DNA of 64,000 nt from Roseburia intestinalis L1-82 (lineage in GTDB: Bacteria > Bacillota > Clostridia > Lachnospirales > Lachnospiraceae). The notes beneath the pieces are model-generated. The model was not told the origin of the DNA, searched no databases, and worked only from the letters and a program-made list of their open reading frames with translations. Shown here in pieces: positions 9,384 to 17,560 of the stretch. The stretch spans positions 1,496,001 through 1,560,000 of the forward strand of contig NZ_LR027880.1 of assembly GCF_900537995.1 (NCBI RefSeq), in the 5' to 3' direction. Position 1 is the stretch's first letter; every line of letters begins with the position of its first letter. The position numbers and the translations under genes are program-made.

Positions 9384-9420
9384 AAAAATATGAGGACTGA
9401 AAAAAAGTCCTCATATTTTT
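9384..9420 (+). terminator. Terminator after gatB
   Basis: Fifteen-base perfect arms AAAAATATGAGGACT (9384-9398) and AGTCCTCATATTTTT (9406-9420) with a short A-rich loop. Ends the aspS2-gatCAB operon. Confidence 0.9.
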
Positions 9421-9428
9421 GCGATAGC

Positions 9429-9458
9429 TTGACAATCTTGTTTATGCGTGCATATACT
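9429..9458 (+). promoter_or_regulatory. Promoter for the HD-domain gene
   Basis: TTGACA (9429-9434) and TATACT (9453-9458) with an 18-base spacer. A start near 9465 gives a leader of about 240 bases that contains the large inverted repeat at 9485-9643. Confidence 0.65.
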
Positions 9459-9484
9459 AAGATAATTGCGAAACTCATTCATGA

Positions 9485-9643
9485 ACTGGCGATGTTGTGG
9501 AAAATTGACAGATGAAAAAGAAAGTGCTGGGGAGCCGTCGGTACTTAGTGACTGTATTTTGGTCACTTAGTATCCGCTACGAGCGACACGCAGCGAGAGC
9601 GTGCTTTCGTTTCAGCTGTCAATTTCCCACAACGTTCACAGCC
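9485..9643 (+). repeat. Large imperfect inverted repeat with inner hairpin
   Basis: The left arm around 9491-9526 (TTGTGGAAAATTGACAG...) is an imperfect reverse complement of the right arm around 9600-9637 (...CTGTCAATTTCCCACAA), about 38 bases each. Between them a second hairpin pairs TACTTAGTGAC (9542-9552) with GTCACTTAGTA with one mismatch. Together with its position after a promoter this could be a structured 5' leader or a MITE-like interspersed palindrome. The rest of the gap 9352-9702 shows no coding evidence. Confidence 0.65.
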
Positions 9644-9702
9644 TAAAGCAGAGTTTCGCCCAGGTAACTGTTTTATTGAATAGCATGGAAAGAAGGAGCA
9701 AA

Positions 9703-10218
9703 ATGACCTATCATTTATCCGACGAGCAGGAAAAATACTTTTATGACACCTTAGAGGAACTCTGCAGGCAGTCCCGTCTGTTAGAGTCACACCGCTATAT
9801 GCAGCACGGTGACACCAGCGTGTTCCGCCACAGTGTGTCGGTTGCATATTTCAGCTATTATCTGGCACTGAAAATGAATGCGCCGGTGGATATCCATTCG
9901 CTGGTTCGCGGTGCGCTGTTACATGATTATTTTTTGTATGACTGGCATGAGAAAGATGCATCACATAAATGGCATGGATTTCATCATGCAAAAAAGGCGT
10001 GTGAGAATGCAGCCCGTGATATCCCGGATTTGAACGAGATAGAGAAGGATATGATAAAATGTCATATGTTTCCATTAAATATCGTTCCGCCAAAATACAT
10101 GGAAGGCTGGATCTTATGCTGTGCAGATAAGATCTGTTCCGGGGCAGAAACCGTGAAAGGACGCCTGCCGGAGCATATCGTTCTGCCGTGGAGGAAACAG
10201 ATTCGTTCAGAATTATAG
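9703..10218 (+). CDS. HD-domain phosphohydrolase-like protein
   Basis: Predicted metal-dependent phosphohydrolase of 171 residues. HD-superfamily ligands are visible as His in FRHSVSVAYFS, the His-Asp pair in GALLHDYFLYDWH, downstream His residues in WHGFHHAKKA, and the final Asp in LCCADKICS. I chose the ATG at 9703 because AGAAGGAGC precedes it; earlier starts would run into the inverted repeat. Monocistronic, between the gatB terminator and the shared terminator at 10251. The substrate is unknown; this compact HD type is widespread in Clostridia without an assigned role. Confidence 0.85.
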   Translation: MTYHLSDEQEKYFYDTLEELCRQSRLLESHRYMQHGDTSVFRHSVSVAYFSYYLALKMNAPVDIHSLVRGALLHDYFLYDWHEKDASHKWHGFHHAKKACENAARDIPDLNEIEKDMIKCHMFPLNIVPPKYMEGWILCCADKICSGAETVKGRLPEHIVLPWRKQIRSEL

Positions 10219-10250
10219 AATGTTTGTGAGTTTGACCAAAAATGGAGACT

Positions 10251-10295
10251 AAAACGGGCATATATAAAGTTTTCACTTTATATATGCCCGTTTTT
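10251..10295. terminator. Bidirectional terminator
   Basis: Nineteen-base near-perfect arms starting AAAACGGGCATATATAAAG at 10251 and ending in CCCGTTTTT. It serves the HD gene on the plus strand and the ABC exporter operon on the minus strand. Confidence 0.88.
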
Positions 10296-10306
10296 CATGC
10301 AAAATG

Positions 10307-12235
10307 TTAGCCTTCCGCAAGATTTCCCGTGTAAAGCTGATAGTATTTTCCTTTTTCTTCCATGAGTTTGTCATGGTTACCGCGCTCAATGACGCGTCCC
10401 TGCTCTAATACGATGATACAGTCACTGTTTTTAACGGTGGAGAGGCGGTGGGCGATCACGAATGTGGTGCGTCCTGCCATCAGTTTATCCATACCGTCCT
10501 GAACGATCTTTTCGGTTCTGGTATCGATCGAACTGGTCGCCTCATCGAGGATCAGTACCGGCGGATCTGCAATCGCAGCACGCGCAATGGCAAGAAGCTG
10601 TCTTTGTCCCTGACTTAAGTTGGCACCGTCACCGGTTAAAAGTGTGTTGTAACCGTCCGGAAGCTGATGGATAAAGGTGTCGGCGTTGGCAAGTTTTGCC
10701 GCTGCAATGACTTCTTCATCGGTGGCGTCAAGTTTTCCGTAACGGATGTTTTCCATCACGGTTGCGGTAAACAGGTGTGTATCCTGCAGTACGATACCGA
10801 GAGAGTGGCGCAGGTCATCTTTTTTGATCTTGTTGATGTTGATGCCATCGTAACGGATCTTACCATCCTGGATATCGTAGAAACGGTTGATCAGGTTTGT
10901 GATCGTGGTCTTTCCGGCACCGGTACTTCCGACAAATGCGATCTTCTGACCCGGTGTTGCATAGAGGTCTACATTGTGGAGCACGATCTTATCCGGGTTA
11001 TAACCGAAATTGACATCATCAAAGACTACGTCACCTTTCAGCTCGATATAATCCACACTGCCGTCTGCCTGATGGGTATGTTTCCATGCCCACATACCGG
11101 TGCGCTCTTTGGATTCGACGATCTGCCCGTTTTCTTTTCTGGCGCGGACGAGTGTAACATAACCGTTATCTACTTCCGGCTCTTCGTCGAGCAGTTTAAA
11201 GATTCGCTCAGAACCGGCAAGCGCCATGACAATATTGTTGAGCTGCATACTAAGCTGGTTGACCGGCTGGCTGAAGCTCTTATTATAGGTAAGGAAACTT
11301 GCAAGTTTTCCAAGAGTAAAGCCACCTACACCGTTTAAGGCGAGCACACCGCCGACTAAAGCACAGAGCACATAGCTGATATTACCGATCTGTGCATTGA
11401 CCGGCATTAAAATATTACCAAATTTGTTGGCGTTATCTGCGCTATGGAAGAGCTGGTCATTTAATCTGTTAAAGTTTTCAATACTTTCTTCCTCGTGAGT
11501 AAAGACTTTAACAACCTTCTGGCCATTCATCATTTCTTCGATATAACCATTGACCGTTGCAATGTCTTTCTGCTGTGCGATAAAGTATTTGGCACTGAGT
11601 GCGCCGATCTTTTTAGTCGCAAACAGTGTGACACCGATCATCAGGAGTGTTACAATCGTCAGGGGAACATTTAAGAGCAGCATGCTGACAAATACGCTGA
11701 CAATGGTGATGATGCTGTTTAAAAACTGCGGCATACTCTGGCTGATCATCTGGCGGAGTGTATCGATATCGTTCGTATAAGTGGACATGATATCTCCGTG
11801 ATAGTGCGTGTCAAAGTAGCGGATCGGAAGTTCTTCCATATGGGTGAACATGTCATCACGCAGATTCTTTAAGGTACCCTGGGAAACATTTACCATGATG
11901 CGTGTGTATATATAGGAAGCAAGTGCTCCGATCAGGTAGAAAATGGAAACGCGCATGATAGCGTGCAGCAGACCGGAAAAGTCAGGATCTGCCTGACCGA
12001 TGAGCGGCAGGATATAGCCGTCGATCAGAGTCTGCATAAACCAGGTACCCTGTACACTGGCGAGTACGGTAATGAAGATGCAGATCACGACGAGAATACA
12101 GTGCACTGCATAATTTTTCATGATATAGGCGAGCAGACGCATAAATAATTTTCCCGGATTTTCAACTTTCGGGCGCGGACCTTTTGGACCTCTGCCGCCC
12201 GGTCCCTGAACCGGTTTGGTATTCTTTTCTGCCAT
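10307..12235 (-). CDS. ABC exporter half-transporter, canonical ATPase site (BmrD/LmrD type)
   Basis: Second subunit of a predicted heterodimeric multidrug-type ABC exporter in the cytoplasmic membrane (642 residues). A Pro/Gly-rich N-terminal tail leads to six membrane helices and then a nucleotide-binding domain. The latter has Walker A GSTGAGKTT, signature NLSQGQRQLL and Walker B plus catalytic Glu LILDEATSSID. It overlaps the upstream subunit by one base (TAATG), implying translational coupling. Its ATP site has the catalytic Glu, while the partner's Walker B is followed by Asp, the standard asymmetric arrangement of BmrCD or TM287/288. Divergent MarR gene nearby suggests drug or stress induction. 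Transported substrate unknown. Confidence 0.92.
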   Translation of the reverse strand: MAEKNTKPVQGPGGRGPKGPRPKVENPGKLFMRLLAYIMKNYAVHCILVVICIFITVLASVQGTWFMQTLIDGYILPLIGQADPDFSGLLHAIMRVSIFYLIGALASYIYTRIMVNVSQGTLKNLRDDMFTHMEELPIRYFDTHYHGDIMSTYTNDIDTLRQMISQSMPQFLNSIITIVSVFVSMLLLNVPLTIVTLLMIGVTLFATKKIGALSAKYFIAQQKDIATVNGYIEEMMNGQKVVKVFTHEEESIENFNRLNDQLFHSADNANKFGNILMPVNAQIGNISYVLCALVGGVLALNGVGGFTLGKLASFLTYNKSFSQPVNQLSMQLNNIVMALAGSERIFKLLDEEPEVDNGYVTLVRARKENGQIVESKERTGMWAWKHTHQADGSVDYIELKGDVVFDDVNFGYNPDKIVLHNVDLYATPGQKIAFVGSTGAGKTTITNLINRFYDIQDGKIRYDGININKIKKDDLRHSLGIVLQDTHLFTATVMENIRYGKLDATDEEVIAAAKLANADTFIHQLPDGYNTLLTGDGANLSQGQRQLLAIARAAIADPPVLILDEATSSIDTRTEKIVQDGMDKLMAGRTTFVIAHRLSTVKNSDCIIVLEQGRVIERGNHDKLMEEKGKYYQLYTGNLAEG

Positions 12236-13983
12236 TATGCAGCACCTCCTTCATCAAAATCACCGCTTCCGCTGGTCTGTGATTCGTAGACGTCGCGGTA
12301 GATATCATTGGACGCTAACAATTCTTCGTGGGTTCCAAAACCGTTTACAACACCGTTATCTAAAACGATGATGCGGTCTGCATTCTGGACGGAGGAGATT
12401 CGCTGCGCAATGATAAATTTTGTCGTATCCGGGATCTCCTCGGCAAAAGCCTTGCGGATCTTAGCATCGGTTGCAGTGTCGACAGCACTGGTACTGTCGT
12501 CTAAAATAAGTATTTTCGGTTTCTTTAACAGGGCTCTCGCGATACATAAACGCTGTTTCTGACCGCCGGATACGTTGGTTCCGCCCTGTTCAATGTAAGT
12601 GTTGTAGCCGTCCGGGAAACGGTCGATAAATTCATCTGCGCATGCAAGGCGGCATGCGTGGCGGCATTCTTCGTCGGTCGCATTTTTATCACCCCAGCGC
12701 AGATTTTCGTAAATGGTTCCCGAGAAGAGCACGTTGTTCTGCAGTACCACGGAAACCTCGTCGCGCAGCGTATCCAGGTCGTAGGAGCGGACGTCTTTGC
12801 CGCCGACAAGGACTGCGCCCTCTGAGACGTCATAGAGACGGCTGATTAAGTTGACGAGCGAGGATTTCGAACTTCCCGTGCCGCCGATGACACCGATCGT
12901 TTCCCCGGAGCGGATGGAAAGATTGACATCATCAAGGATCGGTTTATCCGAAGTCTTGTTGTAACGGAAGGTCACATGGTCGAAGGTAACACTGCCGTCG
13001 GCAACCTCATAGACCGGATTTTCCGGGTTTGTGATATCACTCTTTTCATTTAAGACTTCACAGATACGCTCGGCACTTGCGATACTCATGGCTAACATGA
13101 CGAAAACCATGGAGAGCATCATCAGACTCATCATGATGTTCATACAATAGGTAAGAAGGCTCATCAGCTCTCCGGTGGTAAGGGAACCTGCGACGATCAT
13201 TTTGGCACCCAGCCAGCTTAATGCAATGATGCAGCTGTATACAACGATCTGCATGACCGGAGAGTTAAAGGCAAGTACGCCTTCCGCTTTGACAAACATG
13301 TTGTAAATATTTTTGCTTGCCTGTGTAAATTTCTTCTTCTCGTAATCCTCGCGGACATAGGCTTTGACTACGCGGATTGCGGAGACATTTTCCTGCACGG
13401 ATGCGTTTAAGTCATCGTATTTTGGAAATACTTCCATAAAATAATGATGTGCACGCACAGTGATAATTGCGAGGATCATACCAAGTACGATAACGGCGAT
13501 CAGATAAACCGAAGCAAGTCTTGCATTGATGAAAAATGCCATGATCATTGCGCAGATCAAAGAGATCGGTGCGCGGACGCACATGCGCAAAAGCATCTGA
13601 TATGCGTTCTGCAGGTTGGTCACGTCGGTGGTAAGACGGGTGACAAGACCTGCGGTGCTGAATTTGTCAATGTTGGAAAAAGAAAAAGTCTGTATATTTT
13701 CATACATTGCTTTTCGTAAGTTGCGCGCAAATCCTGCGGAAGCGCGGGCACCGTATTTTCCACCCATCGTTCCTGCAAACAGGGAAATGCATGCGACAAT
13801 GACCATACATCCGCCCATGACGTAAATATGGTGGATATCCCCGGCCTCTACGCCGTTATCGATGATCGATGCCATCATCAGTGGGATGATCGTTTCCATG
13901 AGCACTTCTAAGATCATGAAAACAGGAGTGAGGAAAGAATCCTTTTTAAATTCTTTGATCTGGGCTCCCAGAGTTTTTAACAT
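12235..13983 (-). CDS. ABC exporter half-transporter, degenerate ATPase site (BmrC/LmrC type)
   Basis: First subunit of the heterodimeric exporter, 582 residues. Six membrane helices are followed by a nucleotide-binding domain with Walker A GGTGSSKSS (Ser in place of the last Gly), signature NVSGGQKQRL and Walker B LILDDSTSAVD. Here Asp replaces the catalytic Glu, marking the non-hydrolytic half-site. It is first in the two-gene operon transcribed from the promoter at 14043-14071, away from marR. ATG at 13983 follows AAAGGATGTG on the minus strand. Function is inferred from family architecture and from the partner at 10307-12235. Confidence 0.92.
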   Translation of the reverse strand: MLKTLGAQIKEFKKDSFLTPVFMILEVLMETIIPLMMASIIDNGVEAGDIHHIYVMGGCMVIVACISLFAGTMGGKYGARASAGFARNLRKAMYENIQTFSFSNIDKFSTAGLVTRLTTDVTNLQNAYQMLLRMCVRAPISLICAMIMAFFINARLASVYLIAVIVLGMILAIITVRAHHYFMEVFPKYDDLNASVQENVSAIRVVKAYVREDYEKKKFTQASKNIYNMFVKAEGVLAFNSPVMQIVVYSCIIALSWLGAKMIVAGSLTTGELMSLLTYCMNIMMSLMMLSMVFVMLAMSIASAERICEVLNEKSDITNPENPVYEVADGSVTFDHVTFRYNKTSDKPILDDVNLSIRSGETIGVIGGTGSSKSSLVNLISRLYDVSEGAVLVGGKDVRSYDLDTLRDEVSVVLQNNVLFSGTIYENLRWGDKNATDEECRHACRLACADEFIDRFPDGYNTYIEQGGTNVSGGQKQRLCIARALLKKPKILILDDSTSAVDTATDAKIRKAFAEEIPDTTKFIIAQRISSVQNADRIIVLDNGVVNGFGTHEELLASNDIYRDVYESQTSGSGDFDEGGAA

Positions 13984-14020
13984 AACATCACATCCTTTTC
14001 AAAAAATAATTGATTTTTAT

Positions 14021-14038
14021 TTGTTAGTGTGCTAACAA
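14021..14038. promoter_or_regulatory. Palindromic MarR-type operator
   Basis: TTGTTAG-TGTG-CTAACAA, perfect 7-base arms. It covers the predicted transcription start of the ABC operon and the -35 region of a possible marR promoter (TTGTTA at 14021-14026, 17 bases, TTATAA at 14044-14049). The length and TTAGNNNNCTAA core match typical MarR operators, so autoregulation plus exporter repression is likely. Confidence 0.65.
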
Positions 14039-14042
14039 TATA

Positions 14043-14071
14043 GTTATAAGGCATAGAAAAACGAATGTCAA
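14043..14071 (-). promoter_or_regulatory. Promoter of the ABC exporter operon
   Basis: On the minus strand TTGACA (14071-14066), 17-base spacer, TATAAC (14048-14043). Transcription would begin inside the palindrome at 14021-14038. Confidence 0.7.
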
Positions 14072-14106
14072 TGAAAAAATAATTTTATTTCAGCAGGAGA
14101 AAAACG

Positions 14107-14607
14107 ATGCATACAGACACGATCGGATATAAAATACGGCTGCTTCACAACCAGATCCACAAGCGGATGGAGGCAAAAAGGCAGGAAAATGAAAAAGAAC
14201 CGCTGACGGGAATGCAGCGCTGGACGCTTGGCTTTTTGAGGGATCATGACGGGAAAGATATTTATCAGAAGGATATCGAAACAGAGTTTTCCGTATCGAG
14301 GGCAACTGCATCAAATATGCTTGCAGTCATGGAGAGGAAAGGGCTTGTGCGCCGTGAGGCGGTGGAGCATGATGCGAGATTAAAAAAGCTGGTGCTGACA
14401 GAGAAAGCACGCGCTTTAGTGGACAGATCAGAGCAGGATATGCGGGATATGGAAGCACTTTTAGCGAAAGGACTGAGTGAAGGGGAGATACGGGATCTGA
14501 AGAGATATTTAGACCAGATGCTTTCTAATTTAGACGTGGATGTCGAGTGTCCGAAGAATTCTTTTTGTGGCGGCATGAAAAACAGAAACACTAGATGTTG
14601 TGGTTAA
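14107..14607 (+). CDS. MarR-family transcriptional regulator
   Basis: DNA-binding winged-helix protein of 166 residues. The MarR wHTH is seen in IYQKDIETEFSVSRATASNM followed by LAVMERKGLVRRE and the wing VEHDARLKKLVLTEKA. A Cys-containing tail (CPKNSFCGG...RCCG) closes the protein and could be redox-sensitive, although this is only a suggestion. It is divergent from the ABC exporter genes with a palindromic operator between them, the usual layout for a ligand-responsive repressor of a drug exporter. AGCAGGAG precedes the ATG. Confidence 0.9.
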   Translation: MHTDTIGYKIRLLHNQIHKRMEAKRQENEKEPLTGMQRWTLGFLRDHDGKDIYQKDIETEFSVSRATASNMLAVMERKGLVRREAVEHDARLKKLVLTEKARALVDRSEQDMRDMEALLAKGLSEGEIRDLKRYLDQMLSNLDVDVECPKNSFCGGMKNRNTRCCG

Positions 14608-14706
14608 TAAAAAACCAGATACAAGTGAAAAAAATGACGAAGAAATCAACTTAAATTTGGTAATAGTGAATAAATACCGCATATTTACTGGGGTTGAGGC
14701 ATCTGC

Positions 14707-14752
14707 TTTTGCCAAAGTGCCCATAAAATGGGACTTTTGACCGTTGGCAAAA
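14707..14752 (+). repeat. Nested inverted repeat upstream of nrdD
   Basis: Outer arms TTTTGCCAA (14707-14715) and TTGGCAAAA (14744-14752) enclose a second hairpin, CCCAT-AAA-ATGGG. It lies just before the nrdD promoter and may be the marR terminator or a regulatory element. There is no clear U-tract. Confidence 0.5.
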
Positions 14753-14756
14753 CGCA

Positions 14757-14784
14757 TTGACAAAGACACAATATATTGTATAAT
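14757..14784 (+). promoter_or_regulatory. nrdD promoter with NrdR-box-like palindrome
   Basis: TTGACA (14757-14762), 16-base spacer, TATAAT (14779-14784). The spacer holds ACACAATATATTGTAT (14766-14781), which fits the ACACWATATATWGTGT consensus of NrdR boxes. NrdR represses ribonucleotide reductase genes, so this placement would block RNA polymerase. I see only one clear box; NrdR sites often come in pairs. Confidence 0.68.
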
Positions 14785-14860
14785 AAATACTCGTAGGTTA
14801 TGCGGCCGTATGGGTATGGCAGGCAGCCATCAGTCAGAACAGAAAGGGATTTGATCGGAA

Positions 14861-17050
14861 ATGAAAATTATTAAAAGAAGCGGTATGGAGGATACCTTTG
14901 ATATTAAAAAAATCGAGGCGGCGATCCGCAGAGCGAACAACAGCGTTATTGATTATGAGAAGCTGACGGACAAGCAGATTGACGAGATATCAAAAAATGT
15001 GGAAGTTGCCTGTGAAAATATGAAGCGTTCCCCAAGTGTAGAGGAAATTCAGGATATGGTGGAGAACCAGATCATGAATCAGCGTGCATTTAATGTGGCG
15101 CGCAACTATATTACATATCGTTACAAACAGGAACTGGTGCGCAAGTCCAACTCAACGGATGAACAGATCTTAAGTTTGTTAGAGTGTAATAATGAGGAAG
15201 TAAAACAGGAAAATTCAAATAAAAACCCGACCGTAAACAGTGTACAGAGGGATTACATGGCAGGTGAGGTCAGCAAGGATATCACAAAGAGATTTTTGCT
15301 GCCGCCGGATATTGTGGAGGCGCATGAGCAGGGAATCATTCATTTTCATGATGCGGATTATTTTGCACAGCATATGCACAACTGCTGTCTGGTCAACTTA
15401 GAGGATATGCTCCAGAACGGAACCGTCATCAGTGAGACGATGATCGACCGTCCGAAGAGCTTTTCAACAGCATGTAACATTGCAACACAGGCAATCGCCC
15501 AGATCGCAAGTTCACAGTATGGCGGACAGAGTATTTCACTTTCCCATCTGGCACCGTTCGTACAGGTCAGCCGTGAAAAATACCGCAAGCAGGTCCGTAC
15601 GGAACTGGAAGCAATCGGAGTGACACCGACTGAGGATAAAGTCAATAAAATTGCGGAGATCCGTGTGAAAGAAGAGATCAACCGTGGTGTGCAGATGATC
15701 CAGTATCAGGTGATCACACTGATGACGACAAACGGACAGGCACCGTTTATCACGGTATTTATGTATTTGGATGAGGTACCGGAAGGCCAGCTTCGCGATG
15801 ATCTTGCCGCAGTGATCGAGGAGATGCTCCATCAGAGAATCCTTGGTGTAAAGAATGAGCAGGGCGTATACATTACACCTGCATTCCCAAAACTGATCTA
15901 TGTGTTAGAGGCAGATAATATCCGTGAGGGTACCAAATACTGGTATCTGACAAAACTTGCAGCGGAATGTACGGCAAAGAGAATGGTTCCGGACTATATT
16001 TCAGAGAAGATCATGAAAAAGTTAAAAGACGGCAACTGTTATACCTGTATGGGATGCAGATCTTTCCTGACTGTTGACCGCACAAAAGGAAATTATGCAA
16101 ATGCAAAAAATTACGTTCCGGGTAAGAAGTATTACGGCAGATTTAACCAGGGAGTTGTCACTTTAAATCTCGTGGATGTCGCATGCTCTTCCGGAAAAGA
16201 TATGGATAAATTCTGGGAACTTTTGGATGAAAGGTTAGATCTTTGTTACAGGGCTCTGATTATCCGTCATAAGAGACTGCTCGGTACACCTTCTGATGTG
16301 GCACCGATTCTCTGGCAGAACGGTGCACTGGCACGTCTGAAAAAAGGTGAGACGATCGATAAACTTTTATATGACGGTTATTCCACGATTTCTCTTGGCT
16401 ATGCCGGACTTTGTGAGTGTACCAGATACATGAAGGGGGTTTCCCACACCGAGCCGGAAGGAACAGAGTTTGCATTAAAAGTAATGCGCCGTTTAAATGA
16501 TGCATGTACGGAATGGAAAGAAAAACACAATATCGATTTCAGCCTGTACGGAACACCACTGGAATCAACGACTTATAAGTTCGCGAAATGTCTTCAGAAG
16601 CGTTTTGGCATTATTCCGGGAGTGACGGATAAGAACTACATCACAAACAGCTATCATGTCCATGTGACAGAGGAAATCAGTGCATTCGATAAGTTGAAGT
16701 TTGAGTCACAGTTCCAGGAGCTTTCTCCGGGAGGTGCGATCAGCTATGTGGAAGTGCCGAATATGCAGAATAATCTTGACGCTGTACTTGCAGTGATGCA
16801 GTATATTTATGACAATATTATGTACGCAGAGCTGAATACCAAGAGCGATTACTGTATGGAATGCGGTTATTCCGGAGAGATCAAGATCGTCAATGACAAG
16901 GACGGCAAACTTGTCTGGGAGTGCCCGAACTGCGGTAACCGTGACCAGAACAAGATGAGCGTGGCGCGCAGAACCTGCGGCTACATTGGAACACAGTTCT
17001 GGAATCAGGGCAGAACACAGGAAATTAAAGAGAGAGTGCTTCATTTATAA
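14861..17050 (+). CDS. nrdD: Anaerobic (class III) ribonucleoside-triphosphate reductase
   Basis: Reduces NTPs to dNTPs under anaerobic conditions using a glycyl radical. The N-terminal ATP-cone (residues about 1-90, IKRSGMEDTFDIKKIEAAIRR) provides allosteric control. The catalytic barrel includes CLVNLEDML, CNIATQAIAQI and YTCMGCRSFL. A zinc site CxxC...CxxC (CMECGYSG and CPNCGNRD) precedes the glycyl-radical motif RRTCGYIG close to the C-terminus. Length 729 residues fits the family. Activase NrdG is encoded downstream at 21329-21847, separated by a terminator and seven genes, which is unusual. An NrdR-like box overlaps the promoter. GGAAATG provides a weak ribosome site at the ATG 14861. 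Confidence 0.97.
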   Translation: MKIIKRSGMEDTFDIKKIEAAIRRANNSVIDYEKLTDKQIDEISKNVEVACENMKRSPSVEEIQDMVENQIMNQRAFNVARNYITYRYKQELVRKSNSTDEQILSLLECNNEEVKQENSNKNPTVNSVQRDYMAGEVSKDITKRFLLPPDIVEAHEQGIIHFHDADYFAQHMHNCCLVNLEDMLQNGTVISETMIDRPKSFSTACNIATQAIAQIASSQYGGQSISLSHLAPFVQVSREKYRKQVRTELEAIGVTPTEDKVNKIAEIRVKEEINRGVQMIQYQVITLMTTNGQAPFITVFMYLDEVPEGQLRDDLAAVIEEMLHQRILGVKNEQGVYITPAFPKLIYVLEADNIREGTKYWYLTKLAAECTAKRMVPDYISEKIMKKLKDGNCYTCMGCRSFLTVDRTKGNYANAKNYVPGKKYYGRFNQGVVTLNLVDVACSSGKDMDKFWELLDERLDLCYRALIIRHKRLLGTPSDVAPILWQNGALARLKKGETIDKLLYDGYSTISLGYAGLCECTRYMKGVSHTEPEGTEFALKVMRRLNDACTEWKEKHNIDFSLYGTPLESTTYKFAKCLQKRFGIIPGVTDKNYITNSYHVHVTEEISAFDKLKFESQFQELSPGGAISYVEVPNMQNNLDAVLAVMQYIYDNIMYAELNTKSDYCMECGYSGEIKIVNDKDGKLVWECPNCGNRDQNKMSVARRTCGYIGTQFWNQGRTQEIKERVLHL

Positions 17051-17063
17051 AATTCATATTGTG

Positions 17064-17103
17064 AAAAAGAACCGTATATCAACATTGATGTGCGGTTCTT
17101 TTT
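17064..17103 (+). terminator. Terminator after nrdD
   Basis: AAAAAGAACCG and CGGTTCTTTTT arms around a loop with an internal ATCAACATTGAT palindrome, T-tail to 17103. Confidence 0.85.
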
Positions 17104-17161
17104 ATGATAAACTGTAATGGTACTAAATCACTAAAATAAAAATTTAACTTTGGAGGATAAA

Positions 17162-17551
17162 ATGTTAGAAGCAGGAATCAAAGGACAGCATACCATTATA
17201 GTAGAGAAAGAAAATACAGCAGCAGTGATGAAAAGCGGTACGTTAGCAGTATTCGCAACACCGGCAATGATCGCCCTGATCGAGGAGACCGCATGGAAGA
17301 GTGTTGCAGATGAACTTGAAGAAGGATGTGTGACTGTGGGAACGAGCCTTAATGTAAAACATCTTGCCGCATCACCGGTGGGAATGAAGGTGACCTGCAA
17401 TACCACTTTAGTGGAAGTGGATAAAAGACGTCTTGTATTTTCCGTAGAAGTAGAGGATGAGACCGGAAAAGTCGGAGAAGGAACGCATGAGCGTTTTATT
17501 GTACAGGCGGAAAAATTTCAGAATAAGGCGGATGCCAAGTTAAATAGATAG
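17162..17551 (+). CDS. Hotdog-fold thioesterase, FlK-like
   Basis: Predicted acyl-CoA thioesterase of 129 residues, cytoplasmic. The segment SGTLAVFATPAMIALIEETA resembles the active-site helix of fluoroacetyl-CoA thioesterase (FlK) relatives, followed by GTSLNVKHLAASPVGMKV and a final beta segment with ERFIV. The physiological substrate is not evident. The ATG at 17162 is chosen because GGAGG lies 5-6 bases upstream; the alternative TTG at 17150 overlaps the ribosome site. First gene of a tightly spaced run that leads to nrdG. Confidence 0.83.
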   Translation: MLEAGIKGQHTIIVEKENTAAVMKSGTLAVFATPAMIALIEETAWKSVADELEEGCVTVGTSLNVKHLAASPVGMKVTCNTTLVEVDKRRLVFSVEVEDETGKVGEGTHERFIVQAEKFQNKADAKLNR

Positions 17552-17560
17552 GAGGAAACA

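Noticed and set aside
10667..11338. 223-codon plus-strand ORF
   Set aside because: Lies entirely antisense within the ABC exporter ATPase coding region and has no recognisable domain.
12235..13983. Treating the Ser in Walker A and Asp after Walker B as inactivating damage
   Set aside because: Asymmetric degenerate half-sites are normal in heterodimeric ABC exporters and the partner subunit is canonical.
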